Shown piece by piece: positions 1 to 11,975 of a DNA stretch of 64,000 nt. The notes beneath the pieces were generated by a model that saw only the letters and a program-made list of their open reading frames with translations, did not search any database and was not told where the DNA came from. The translations under genes and the position numbers were made by a program. How positions within the stretch are numbered: position 1 is the first letter of the stretch; each line of letters begins with the position of its first letter. The DNA is from Trogon surrucura (taxonomy: Eukaryota > Chordata > Aves > Trogoniformes > Trogonidae), in NCBI GenBank assembly GCA_020746105.1, contig CM036618.1, forward strand, positions 18,397,001 through 18,461,000, written 5' to 3'.

Positions 1-3000
1 TGCTCAGGTTCTGTAAACTATTTTATGATCCTTCAAGTTTTGTTTTTTTACTTTAAGGGCCAATAGACAAAAAAATATCACCTGTATTTAAATAGCCCCT
101 AGAATTCAAGTGAGAGTGGAAAGGGAAGAAGCCTAGCGCTTTTTTCTCCTTACAATTCATTTCAGGCTGTGAAATGTTGGTAAAGTAATTGGACACCCAT
201 GAGCTCCTTTCTGTAATACCTGGAAAAACAACCTTAGGGCTTTTTTATTTTGTGGGGTTTTCTTGTGTTTTTATATATATATCTGCATCTATTTTGAGGT
301 CTAGCTGTGAACTGCATAATCCCATGGTGTACTTCTAGAAGTTGAGAAATCAGTGACTATGGTAGTGAAACTCAGCCACTTTATGCAAAAAAGATGTTTC
401 CTTCTACATATGTTATGGTCTTGTAAAGAAAATATCACTTCTCGGAGACATGCTCAGACTGAAGAGGAGGAAATTCTGCTCATCAGTATCTCAAAACTTA
501 TGTCTGAAACACATGCTGAGCATTTCTTTTGCACATTCAGAGATGGCATGTTCAAGTGACAACTGACAACACCGAAGTGATGTGTTGAATCAATGTATAT
601 TGTGGTACAAGGTCTGCTCCTCGCAGTCCAGAAGTCCTTGGTTTCGATATGCCAAGCATCATATTCATCTGCCCGTTCCTCTCCCGAGTGCTTTAAATAT
701 GTGGTGGCTGACTTGAGTCATGTTTGGGAACAGAATCCTAATTTCTCTGTCCTGATTTTGTGTGTTTTGTGTGTGTGTGTGTGTGTATAAGTATATATAG
801 AGAGAGTTATTTTGATACTTACTTTTGTCTTTAATGTAAGAAATAGAGTTTTCTGTTCCTAAAATGTCCATAACCTTAATCCATGTTGATATCTTCCCAT
901 GTCTGTGTTCAGGTATTCACCGTGCACGTTTCTGAGTTTTTTACATAACATTGTCAGAATGTTTTGCTCTGTCAGTAACCAATTTCAAAATAACACCTCT
1001 TTCTCATCTCTGAGTGATGAAAAATTCTTTACCTATCCTAGTCTACTCAGCTTTCCTGTGTCAGTGTGAATACTGGGTGCCTGTCAATGCTAAGACTACT
1101 AATATTCCTGTCCTATGGGAGAGATTCTTGTCAAGAGCGTAAAGGGCTCTGTGAGAGAGTCACCTACAAAGCTTTCTGTCTGTTCTCTCTCTTGGCTGAA
1201 GGTCCAGTCTTTGGACGTTCTCTTTGGAGCTAAAGAAGTCAGCCATCCCATAGTTTGCTCCACATTCACTTGGCAAAGTTATCTTGCTGCACCAGGTGCA
1301 CGTGTTCGTTCAGTATTCTCAAAAGTTCCTGAGGTTTAATTAAATTGTTTGCAGTGTGGAAGACTGCGGGGGAAAAACAGGTAATGATCAGGACTTGAAC
1401 TGCAGGACAGAACCTCAGTGGAATTTACCACATTGTCGTTCATTATCGTCTTTCTTTTCAGGTTGTCCTGTTCAGGAGAGCACTTAGGTGAAATCCACAC
1501 GGGATTCTCTCTGACACTTCCACTTTTTTGGATAAAGCATCCATGAATCCTACAGCTTCCCCTCTTCTCAAGTGTTTCTGTTTTAACTAGGGAATATAAT
1601 TCTTCTGTAGCCTCCCACAGCTAGGCCATTCTTCTGAGATCAGGATGTTTAAGAGGGGGTGTTTTTGTCTTCACAGGATCAAATCAGGATCATGATAGTA
1701 GCTGATCAACGCTGTCTGAAAGGGATGATGACATATGACATGTCTACAGTAGAACGTGCTCAGTGATACTGACACATTTTATCAGAACTCTGCCTACCAC
1801 TGAGGAGTCTCACCTGTAGATGGTTGTCAAGCTCTTCTCTGCATAGAGCAGAGGTAACATGAGCTGACACTCAGCAAGAATTCTGCCATCTGATGGGTAG
1901 CTAGCTAGACTTGACATTAAGCTTATAACATGCATCTGTCAGTCTTAGTATGAGGACTTGGACACCCCTTTCTAGGTCACTGAGAGTGGTGCGTGGAAAT
2001 GTTTAAATATACCTTTAAAAATGTGAGAAAAAAAACTATTCATGGGTTACACTAGAGGGTAAGTCTTCCTAAGAACTCTGGAATGCTGTAGTGGAACCAG
2101 GACAGAGATGACACCACACCTATACCTCAAGTGTGAGCTGAGGATGCGGTGTGAACTCGTGCCCTGGATAGTGCAAAGGTTGAAAATTCTTAACTGCCTG
2201 GGAACACATGCAATTACAATGTAAGTATGTAAATGAACAACGCTTCTAAGAAGATAAATCACTGCTATAGAGATTTCAGAAACAAATTACCGAGGGTAGT
2301 CATTGAAATTTTCTGAATTGATGCTATGTGGCACTGAAAGTTACTCAGTTCACATCTTAGAATTATTTGGATTTGAAAATATTTTTAAGAAAACATCATC
2401 AAAATGCATTCATGTTTAGCTATTTTAAGATTTTTTTCTGTTTAATGCTTGCTGAAGAGAACCAGTCAGAAACAAAAATAATTCAAGATAAGTTGACTCA
2501 ACTGCTTGACTTGTTTAAGGACAGCACCAGGAGGTTAACTTCTTTCTAATTATCTTAACAACCTAAATTATGCAGGGAAATTGTGTAATCCTAAAAAATG
2601 GGTAATTATTTAAAAAGAGAAATCTTCTGAGATCAGGAACAGGAGGTTCTGAACATTTAGACCTGTCCAGCATACCAAAGTTTTTTTGTCCAGGTAGTAA
2701 TTGAAGCATTTTTCTTTCAATGACTACCTCAAATCAGTGTGGCCCAGCTTCCTGTTGAAGCTGGGGATCTAGTCAAAACAATCTATAAACCATGAGCAGT
2801 TTTCTTGGAGGAAAGGAGGGGCAGCTATACGGTGGAGATAGAGGTATTAGAAAATAGAGGAGGACTACTCGGAACTATATTTAAGGGGAAAAGAGAAGGC
2901 TTGGGGAATTATAAGTCAACTTTGATATCTGCAAGAACTTTATTCATCAAGCTTTTATTATTCGTTGGGTGTTTAAACTTCAAGTATGAAAGTCAATATG

Positions 3001-3145
3001 GAGTTTTAAAGAATGACCCTTAGGAAATTGCTCTAATTTTCTCCTTTGGCTAACTGGCCTGCAGAAGATGAATACAGCAGATGTGATTATCTTTGCTTTC
3101 AGTAAGACTTCTGTCATCGAAACTTAAGCAAATCATGCAATGAAA
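1..3145. other. Non-coding DNA, no gene seen
   Basis: AT-rich unique sequence with a (GT)n microsatellite at about 765-786. Only short open frames (up to 74 codons), none recognisable. If synteny with mammals holds, the 3' end of KIDINS220 should lie on this side of ID2, but I see no part of it here. Confidence 0.6.
765..786. repeat. (GT)n microsatellite
   Basis: Dinucleotide run followed by ATATATAGAGAGAG. Confidence 0.85.
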
Positions 3146-3440
3146 TCATAGAATCATAGAATGGCCTAGGCTGGAAGGGACCTTGGAGATCATCTAATGC
3201 AACCTCCCTGTCACGGGCAGGGACGTCTCTCAGCTAGATCAGGCTACTCAAGGCTCTGTCCAACTTGGCCTTGAACACCTCCAGGGAGGGGGCAGCCACA
3301 ACCTCTCTGGGCAATTTATTCCAAAGTCTTGCCACCCTCGTACTGAAGAATTTCTTCTCAAGATTTAATCTAAATCTATTCTCCTTCAACTTAAACCCAT
3401 TTCCCCTTGTCCTATCAGTGGATGCTCTTGTAAAAAGAAA
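3146..3440 (-). mobile_element. CR1 LINE, 3' fragment
   Basis: The minus-strand 3' end carries two ATTCTATGAT units (the plus strand starts ATCATAGAATCATAGAAT), the CR1 tail. Upstream is the C-terminal end of the CR1 ORF2 (minus frame 3234-3470), with the family words TRGNGFKL, FFSTRVARLWNKLP and REVVAAPSLEVFK. It is 5'-truncated, as nearly all CR1 copies are. The boundary near 3440 is where similarity to other copies fades. Confidence 0.9.
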
Positions 3441-3619
3441 TGAAAGCAGACTGCTTGAAAAGATAGACATGGAGTGATTGTTGATTATTTCATCTCAGGG
3501 TAGGGTCACGTGAGTGTCTGAGCCATTTTTATCCAGTATTTTAATTACCAGTCTTACTGGTGGAATTTCAAAGTTCACTCCTGTCTGAACCTACCTTATC
3601 CCAGAGGACAGAATTACTT

Positions 3620-3714
3620 AATAATTAGAGGACTGTAAATGAACATGACTGGGCAGGGAGAAATTTTGTGAAATACAAGCAAGTGTAGAATCTTGCATCT
3701 GAGAAAGAACAACC
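3620..3714 (+). mobile_element. CR1 LINE, 5' part of a copy split by an LTR
   Basis: From GACTGGGCAG to GAGAAAGAACAACC this follows the CR1 ORF2 text that precedes the AGTACAGGTTGGGG stretch in other copies. That text resumes at 4456 after a solo LTR. The left limit is approximate. Confidence 0.7.
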
Positions 3715-4455
3715 TGTCGCGGGTTGGGGCTGGGCCGGCCACTAGATGCAGACAGATGCTCTCTAACTCCCTCTTCCCCCCCGAAATGGGAAGGAAAAGG
3801 GAATGAAGCAGAGAGACTTACGGGTTAGAGATGAAAAACTAGAACAGCTTTAATGAAGCAATAATGGAAATAATAGTGAAATGATAAGAGTAAAGAACTA
3901 TATATAAGCCTGATATCAAACCCAACTCCCTCCCCCGATATCAATCCCCACTGGTGCTGCAGAGCAGGAGGTACTGGGGAAACCCCAGGCTCAGCGGCGG
4001 CGGGAGCTGGATTCGGGAACTCAGGATCCAGATCAAAATCAGGAGGTCAGATGGAGTCCTCCCTGGACACCGGCCATTGCAGAAAAAAGGAAGACACAAA
4101 CTCTCGTGGTCACTCAATTTATACTAAATATGACATGTATGGAATTCAATACTCTCGTAGGTCACCTGTCTTGTCTCTTACCCATGGAGATGCAACCTTT
4201 TATTTCCTTGTGACCCCCTCCTACTAGCCGGCACCGCCAGCGTGGCACACAAGTGGCCTTGGTCACTGTAGGAATAAGTATAAGCAAGAGCCTTTCTGCA
4301 TCCCAGTCCCAGGCAGTAACTTTAAACATCAGGTGTTATCACTGCCAGTAGCACACACTGTCTGCAACTTCAGAACATGCAGCCTTTTAGAAGAAACTAA
4401 ACTGGAAAGTAAAAATCACTAAACAGAATTGGGGTTTTTAGCTAAAACCAGGACA
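3715..4455 (-). mobile_element. Solo LTR of an avian endogenous retrovirus (ERVL-like)
   Basis: A 741-bp solo LTR. The plus strand reads TGTCGCGGGTTGG to AAAACCAGGACA, so the element points left. In its own direction it has a TATATATA box (3899-3906) and an ATTAAA poly(A) signal (3849-3854). Flanking CAACC (3710-3714) and CAACT (4456-4460) form a 5-bp target duplication with one mismatch, as expected for class III elements. It has no internal gag/pol region and cannot code for a virus; it arose by LTR-LTR recombination. It inserted into a CR1 copy. Confidence 0.85.
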
Positions 4456-5181
4456 CAACTCCAAGTACCAATATAGGTTGGGGACTGACCTCTTGAAGAG
4501 CAGCGTAGGAGAAAGGGACCTGGGGGGTTCTGGTGGACAGCAGGATGACCATGAGCCAGCAATGTGGCCTTGTGGCCAAGAAGGCCAATGGCATCCTGGG
4601 GTGTATTAGAAGGGGTGTGGCTAGTAGGTTGAGAGAGGTCCTCCTGCCCCTCTACTCTGCCCTGGTGAGGCCACATCTGGAATATTGTGTCCAGTTCTGG
4701 GCCCCTCAGCTCAAGAAGGACAGGGAGTTGCTTGAGAGAGTCCAGCATAGAGCCACAAAGATGGTGAAGGGAGTGGAACATCTCCCTTATGAGGAAAGGC
4801 TGAAGGAGCTGGGTCTCTCTAGCTTGGAGAAGAGGAGGCTGAGGGGTGGCATTATTAAAGTTTACAAATATGTAAAGGGTGAGTGTCAGGAGGATGGTGC
4901 CAGGCTCTTTTCAGTGATGTCCAATGCCAGGACAAGGGGCAGTGGGTACAAGCTGGAACATAGGAGGTTCAACAAAAACATTAGAAAAATCTTTTTTACT
5001 GTGAGGGTGACAGAGCCCTGGCATAGGCTGCCCAGGGAGGTTGTGGAGTCTCCTCTGGAGACGTTCAAAACTCACCTGGATGCATTCCTGTGTGACCTAC
5101 TGTAGGTGATCCTGCCCCAGCACAGGGGTTGGACTAGATGGTCTTTTGAGGTCTCTTCCAACCCCTGACATTCTCTGATGA
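4456..5181 (+). mobile_element. CR1 LINE, 3' part of the split copy
   Basis: Continues the CR1 begun at about 3620. It contains a 190-codon open frame (4533-5105) covering the C-terminal part of the CR1 reverse transcriptase: words [41 protein letters not shown] and LPREVVESP. It ends with the 3'UTR and a tail ACATTCTCTGATGATG. The frame is only a 5'-truncated remnant with no endonuclease or catalytic RT motif, so it is not a gene. Confidence 0.92.
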
Positions 5182-5199
5182 TGTCATTCAGTAAAGGCA

Positions 5200-5480
5200 A
5201 ATATTGCCCTTAAAAAGTGGAATCAAATGCACAAGTATAAAATGGACGATAACCTGCTGAGATAGTGCAGAAGACAATGGAGTTTTAGCATGGCTGGTAA
5301 ATCAATACTAAGCTAACCAGTTAATGATACTGTTGAAGGTATAGGGAGTAAGAGGAAATCTCTGAGGGGTATACTAATAAGCCTATCATACAATCCAGGA
5401 GAGGTATGCCCTGCTACTGAAAGTGTACTACTGTGTCCAGACCTGAGCACCTTCCAAAAGCAACTGGAGGAGTAGAATTA
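5200..5480 (+). mobile_element. Possible old, degraded CR1 fragment
   Basis: Scattered words (CAATCCAGGAGAGGT, TACTACTGTGTCCAGACCTGAGCACC) resemble the CR1 stretch that codes for [10 protein letters not shown], with many changes. It directly abuts the next CR1. The similarity is weak. Confidence 0.3.
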
Positions 5481-5672
5481 ATCATAGAATCCATTGTGCT
5501 GGAAGGGACCTTTAAAGGTCATCTAGTCCAACCCCCTGCAGGGAGCAGGGACATCTTTAACTAGATCAGGTTGCTCAGATCTTCCACCACCTCTCTGGGC
5601 AACCTGCCCAGTGTTTCACCACCCTCATAGTAAAGAACAGCTTCCTAATGTCTCTAGTCTAAATCTATTCGG
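5481..5672 (-). mobile_element. CR1 LINE, 3' end fragment
   Basis: The plus strand starts ATCATAGAATCC, then GGAAGGGACC and GTCATCTAGTCCAACCCCCTG, the reverse complement of the CR1 3'UTR. It continues into the last ORF2 codons and fades at about 5672. A roughly 40-bp gap removes the CR1 text after GGTTGCTCAGA. Confidence 0.85.
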
Positions 5673-5689
5673 CTCAAAAGTACAGCAAA

Positions 5690-6975
5690 AAAACATTTAG
5701 AAACCATGACTTACAGGTATGTAATATTGAAAGAGTTGGATTTGTGAAGTTTGAAAGAAGGAAAGCTGAACGGACATAATTTCTTGATATGTAAAATCTT
5801 GTTACAGAAAGATTATAACAAGCCACATCAATGGGGCACAAAGTAACCAGCTTCTAATTTGTGGTGGGGGAAAAAAATACTCTGAAAATAAAAGCTTTCT
5901 AATCAAGTGATCTCAGTGTTACCTAGGGAAGTTGTGTAATTTCATTCACTAGGAGCACCTGAGAGTAATATCCCTGAATGAGAAGAATCATCAGATGACC
6001 TCCTGCCACTCTGGTTTGGACTTTTTGGTTTTATGTAGCAAAATGCACAGAAATTTGTTTCAAGGAGCAGCTGTCACTGCACTTACCACCAGTGGGAATC
6101 CCAAAGGAAAAACAGCGGGTGCCAAACCATTTGTTTTCTTGGGAAATTCACTGGTGGAGTCAGCCTGGGTATAAATGCGTGTGAAAGAGCAAGAGGTGCA
6201 AAATACCCCCTCAGAAGAGCAGAACTAGAACTTCAAATGCAAAAGGTCACACTTTAAATGTATACAGTGAAATAGGAAGTTCAAAGTCTTAACTACAAGA
6301 TCATTATTTCCCCCCACATGAGTGAAGCCATGTTTCACCACCTTCAACAGCTGATAAATTACCTGTTTGACCTGCTTAATCACTAGACCTTTGAAGGGAA
6401 AGGTAAGAAGTGTTGTAGCTTTTAAGTGTTTCCATGGACACCTTAAATCATTCACTGACTTTATAGGCATCAGATGAAATGAACTTTCTTTCCTGACTTG
6501 TAATTAAGTGGTTAAGAAAGGCATGGAAACCATCAGCTGAACAAAAAAACTTAATACATTTCAGCAGTAGTTCAGAGGCTAAGAGATAGTAAACTAGTAC
6601 TTTTTAAACTTGAAAATTATTACATTTGTAAATGTTTTTGTCTCTCAAGGAAACTGAAGAATGCTTGTAAGACTGAAATACTTGGTTACTGAAAAAGACA
6701 TCTCTTATCTGAACATCTCTTTGCAAGTGTTCCATTTGAGACCTTTTCCTGTTATGACTCACATCAAACTGCAACACAGTTACCTTACATTCACCTTTGG
6801 ATCCTACATTTCAGTCTGATGATGATGTCTCAAAGACAAGGATAGTTAGCCAGTAGTGGATTACATTAAGTAATAGTTCCAAGTACACCTCCACTGAAAC
6901 CCTCTGGCATTTGATTTTGGGTATGTCTATATTGGAGTCTGATGGTGTTAGATGAGCTCATGTCGCTGAGCATGA
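5690..6975. other. Non-coding DNA between CR1 copies
   Basis: Unique AT-rich sequence without recognisable repeat, RNA gene or exon. The longest frame (81 codons, minus strand, 6225-6470) has no recognisable feature. Confidence 0.5.
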
Positions 6976-7882
6976 ATCACAGAATTATGGAATGGCTTGA
7001 GATCATCTGGTTCTGACCCCCGATGTCATGGGCAGAGGCACCTCCCACTAGATCAGGTTGCTTAAAGCCTCAACCAGCTCAACCAGCCTGGTCTTGAACA
7101 CTTTCAGGGATGAGACATCCCCAACTTCCCCAGGCAACCCATTCCAGTATCTCACCACCTCATAATAAAGAACTTCCTGATGTCTAATCTAAATCTACCA
7201 CTCTCCAGTTTAAAACCATTGCCCCTCATCCTATCACTACATGCCCTTATATAAAGTCCCCCTTCAGGTACTGGAATGCTGCTACAAGGTCCCCCTGAAG
7301 CCTTTTCCCAGCTGAACAGACGTAACTCCTTCAGCCTGTCCTTGTAGGAGAGATGCTCCAGGCTTCTGATCATCTTGGTGGCCTCCTCTGGACCCTCTCC
7401 AGCTCCACATCCTTCTTGTGTTGGGGCCTCCAGAGCTTGACACTGTACTGCCGATGGAGTCTTACCAGAGCAGAGGGGCAGAATCACCTCCCTCGACCTG
7501 CTGGCCAAGGTCGTTTTGATGCAGCCCTGGTCACAGTTGTCTTTTTGTGCTGCCAGCGCACATTGCCAGCTTAAGAGTTTCATCAACCAGCACCCCCAAG
7601 TCCTTCTCTGCAGGGCTGCTCTCAATCCACTCGTCACCCAGCCTGTATTTATGGTTGGAGTTGCCCCATCCCAGGTGCAGAACCTTACACTTGGCCTTGT
7701 TGAACTTCATAAGGTTGGCCTGGGCCCACCTCTCCAGCTTGTCCAGGTCGCTCTGGATGGCATCCCTTTCCCCCAGCGCATCAACTGCACCACACAGCTT
7801 GGTGTCATCCACAAACTTGCTGAGGGTGCACTTGATCCCACTGCCTATGTTGCTGACAAAAATGTTGAATAAACCAGCTCTC
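6976..7882 (-). mobile_element. CR1 LINE, about 0.9 kb 5'-truncated copy
   Basis: The longest CR1 piece in the window. The plus strand starts at the tail (ATCACAGAATTATGGAATGG) and runs back through ORF2. The minus frame at 7531-7893 keeps the reverse-transcriptase active-site segment [12 protein letters not shown] and [11 protein letters not shown] second frame (7152-7637) carries the rest, so the ORF is broken by at least one frameshift between about 7531 and 7637. The single tail unit and different wording suggest a subfamily other than the copies at 4.5 and 9.4 kb. Confidence 0.93.
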
Positions 7883-9313
7883 TGAAGCATCAAGAGCAGT
7901 CAGGTTGTGAAGATTAAGATGTCGGCACAGTCTCGTGTATTTTCCGTGGCTGTCTCCTACATTGAAGCCTATACTGGACAACGTTGTCTGGTGTTGGTAC
8001 CCAGCCCAACAGGATGAAAGCTTGCTTAGGCTCATCTTCACATATTGCAGTCATGCTTTCCGGTTGTACTACAGATGTATCATTTTTCAGGTTTGAAAAA
8101 ATGCCGCATCTTCACATCCACTCTCTCTCTGACCTTTGGGTTGCTGCATGAGGCAATGCCCCTCAAAAGAGCATTCACAGAGAGTAAGTTTTCCTTTGTA
8201 AGTCTGAAAAAAATGTATCAGAAGAACCTGCTGTTATTGTTTCTTAGTGAATGGCTTTCATTTGCAAATCTGATGGATAGAGAAATTGAGATCATAGAAC
8301 TCTTGGGTTTAGTGTCAGACCACTGTTCCTCTCTGTCAGGTACTGAACTCATCATGTCTATTAATTTTTGATATAATAATAGTTCTTTTTATCCTTTGCT
8401 GCATATAGATCTGAAGGAAAAATAACCCACTTTTTATTCCTTATGTGAACAATATAAAAAAAATCTCCTGGTAACTCATTTATTTATACATTTATCGGTA
8501 AACCCCTGAAATAACATGCGAGGTCGTGGATATTATGAATACACAGGATTTCATCAGAAATAATACTATTTAATGAATCTGAGTATGAAGTCTAAAAAAT
8601 AAGTTGTCAAAGCTGATCTACTTTTTACTCTCTGTTTTAAGTGAATTACATGCTTCCTATGATAGTATTTTGTTGTTACAGTATGCTTGGCAGGAATTGA
8701 GTCACTGAAGATGATTCATTCATGATTTCCCTTTCATTTGCTAATAAACCTGCAAAAGGAAGTTTTTAACAAATACTTTTACAGGTAATTACCTTATTTT
8801 TCCTTTTTTAAAAAAAAGTTAAATAGGGTCAATTATGACAGGCATAAAAACCAAGGGCTGAAATCCCAGTTTATCTTTCATAGATTAGACAGTGTGAATA
8901 ATCTACAAAATGGAAAAAAAAATCATTTACACTCTGATTGAGGTTTAAGGCCAGCTGGAACTAGCATTTTATATTTGTAAATACTAGATTTTTTTTTTGC
9001 TCTTAGTTAAAACCCTTCAGTGAGGCTAAAGCATAAATCTGTCCATACCCTTCCTTAGTCTACCGGACAAGTAAGATTTCCATATCTTTGTTCTAATGTC
9101 TCTGATGTTTTTTGTGTAGAATTTGTGATTTAATTCACTTTCTATATTGTGAAAATACTTTCTTCTTTCTTATCTTGACAGTTCTTTGTGTCATTCATTG
9201 TATTTTCCACTTTTTCATTACCTGTGATTCTTTGCATAAAACCTACTTTTCTTCCCTTCCGCATGGTGGTATTCTGTGAAGGAGATGGGGTGTGGGGAAT
9301 ACTATATCGCAGT
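7883..9313. other. Non-coding AT-rich DNA
   Basis: No gene or repeat recognised. One 108-codon frame (8045-8371, plus) has ordinary AT-rich composition and no known motif. Confidence 0.5.
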
Positions 9314-9899
9314 ATCACAGAATGCTAGGGATTGGAAGGGACCTCAAAAGATCATCTAGTCCAATCCCCCTGCCAAAGCAGGAACACCTAGATGACATTA
9401 CACAGGAAGGTGTCCAGGCGGGTTTTGAACATCTCCAGAGAAGGAGACTCCACAACCTCCCTGGGCAGCCTGTTCCAGTGCTCTGTCATCCTCACTGAAA
9501 AGAAGTTTCTTCTCAAATTTAAGTGGAACCTCTTGTGTTCCAGCTTGATTCCATTACCCCTTGTCCTATCATTGTTTGCCACCGAGAAGAGCCTGGCTCC
9601 ATCCTCATGACACTCGCCCTTTATATATTTATAAACACTAGTAAGGTCACCCCTCAGTCTCCTCTTCTCCAAATTGAAGAGCCCCAGCTCCCTCAGCCTT
9701 TCCTCATAAGGGAGATGCTCCACTCCCTTCATCGTCCTAGTTGCCCTGTGCTGGACTCTCTCCAGCAGTTCCCTGTCTTTCTTGAACTGAGGGGCGCAGA
9801 ACTGGACACAATATTCCAGATGTGGCCTCACCACGGCAGAGTAGAGGGGAAGGAGAACCTCTCTTGATCTACTAACCACCCCCCTTCTAATACACCCAA
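9314..9899 (-). mobile_element. CR1 LINE, 5'-truncated copy
   Basis: The plus strand starts ATCACAGAATGCTAGGGATTGG and ends in the rc of the CR1 text before GGTGTATTAGAAGG. An uninterrupted 163-codon minus frame (9388-9879) encodes the RT C-terminal part ([44 protein letters not shown]). The intact frame and close match to the copy at 4.5 kb indicate a fairly young insertion. Confidence 0.93.
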
Positions 9900-9900
9900 T

Positions 9901-9980
9901 ATATCAACATATAATAATAATAATATATCAACATATAATAATAATAATGTATCAACAATAATAATCATCATCATCATCTT
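9901..9980. repeat. 24-bp tandem repeat with TAA and ATC microsatellite
   Basis: Two identical 24-bp units (9901-9924 and 9925-9948; ATATCAACAT then ATAATAATAATAAT) are followed by a decayed third unit and (ATC)n. It sits exactly at the truncated 5' end of a CR1 copy. Confidence 0.85.
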
Positions 9981-11975
9981 TCCGTCCTATGTATCCTTCA
10001 TCTTGTTCTTCTACTTTTAGTCATATTTCTGTTGTTTTGTGGCACGTTATTGCCACTTCACATTTCCAGTGGAACTCCAGTACATCCTAAAGGACCTGCT
10101 TAATTTTCTGCCTCTCACTCCTAGCTTCCAAGCTTCTTTTCTCATTTGAAAAACTTCAGTAATTTTTAGGCTCGTAACTCATAAATCCAGTCTCTTCCAG
10201 GTCTGTCATAGTCCAGGTATATGGTTCTGCCTTTGGATATCTCTCCATAAGTGCTTCCTTTCTGTTCTTCTGACTTCCTTTTATCTTTTTCGACAATATT
10301 GCTGACCTCAGAGCCCCCCACCTTTCCCCCCCCAAAAAAAAAGTAATGAAAATAATAGTAAGTATTCAAAGATGCCAAAAAATAACATTATTAGTGACAA
10401 TCTGTTTCAGATTTTCAGATTATGAGAATTTTTGTCATGCTGTCAATAAAATGCTAATTGCATGTTGGATACGGTGTGTACGTAACATACACAGTTTTTA
10501 TGTATGTATTTATTATAGAAGTTCAAACTTCTAAACAGGTAAGCTTTTTGTCCTCTAAGCATGACTTTTTTTCTACATTAGACTTCGATTGGAAGGATAG
10601 AAAGATCCTTAGGTAGGGGCATGAATCAAATTAATGCAGTCAAAAAGCTCAGTCTCCAAGAAACTCTTTAAAGTATTTGGATGACCAAAGAAGCAGATTT
10701 ACAGTGGAATTTAGAAATTTAACTTATAGTTACTGTGAAGTTTTAATACTTACAGGATGAGGTCCAACCACCAACAACTTCTTCTGTGAGAGTGGTAAGA
10801 ACAACAATGGGATAACTAACAAAATGGGAGTTGGTACAAGCTAGTAACCATCGTGTGTCCACATGTGGCACCTTCCTTTATATTTGTTGGGTGGAAACAC
10901 CTACGTGTGATAAAACAGCTTTTTAACAAGAGCTGCACTTGAGTTTATAGATTTGACATGTAATTTACTCAGCTTTCTAACTGTTACGTCTTTTGAAATG
11001 TATAAATGGGAGGTTTATTTAATGTGTAAACCACAAACTTTTTAACTAAAAAAAGCAACCCCCTAGCAGTGGCACAAGTTTTTTCGTATACTTATAAGGA
11101 AAAATACAAAGTGCAAATGAAGTAATTTTCAAAAAAATAGTGAAATATAGCTTAACCAGTTTTTCTGAAATTGCCTTGCCATTACTTTATACCTGGTTAT
11201 TAACTCATGTTGGCACTGAATCTGAACTTAAACATTTACATGTTCTTTGTCCTTTTTTTTTTTTTGCATGCTTTGGGAGCAGATTTCTCTTTTTGCAGGA
11301 GTTGTTATAGTCGTGACCCATGACACAGGAAGTGGAGGGACATCACTACTGGCTGTTGTAGGACTTGGAGTTGTGGCATTGCTTGTTACGCTACACCTAC
11401 ATCTATACATACTAATAATAAACCACACCTGCAATGTATTAGTGATAATCAGTAATAACGTTAACAAACTGAAAGAGGGAGAACAATTTCCAGAATTCCC
11501 AAACTCTGGTGGAGTCAGTTCAGTAAAAAGAAATATAATTTCCCAGGAAAAAGAAAAAAACAACTTTAAAGTATAATTAGCTATAAGACTTACCAAATGG
11601 TGCCGGAGGTGGCCAAGTAAAGCCACCACTCAGCTTATTCCAGAATAAAGTGGTGTCACACAAAACAGAAATCTGATGCCCTTTGCCCAATGCCCCTGAC
11701 CAAAAAAAACCCCAACAAAACACAAACCCATAACAAGAAGGCCTAGGTAATATCATATCATATATGACACATTAGGCAGCATTGTGACACTTGACCGCAA
11801 TCCAGAGTCAATAAGGATGTAGTATAATTTTTCACTTAGAACCATGTTAATAACTGTTGAGGTTTTTTCCTAATCTTTCAAACAAAAAATTAAATATGGT
11901 AATATTAAACTAAAGTTTATGAAACTTTATGAAATATTAAATTCGTTTATGCCCCACTTTAGGCACCAATAAATC
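9981..11975. other. Non-coding AT-rich DNA
   Basis: Unique AT-rich sequence. Paired 133- and 109-codon frames at 11228-11629 are antisense images of each other with no recognisable domain. No RNA gene or repeat seen apart from short A/T runs. Confidence 0.5.

Noticed and set aside
1-3145. 3' end of KIDINS220, expected from mammalian synteny
   Set aside because: No exon or recognisable 3'UTR text is seen; it probably lies outside the window.
4533-5105. 190-codon frame as a possible host gene
   Set aside because: It is the C-terminal part of CR1 ORF2 within a 5'-truncated transposon copy.
11228-11629. 133-codon minus and 109-codon plus frames
   Set aside because: Mirror images of each other in AT-rich DNA; composition and lack of motifs fit chance.
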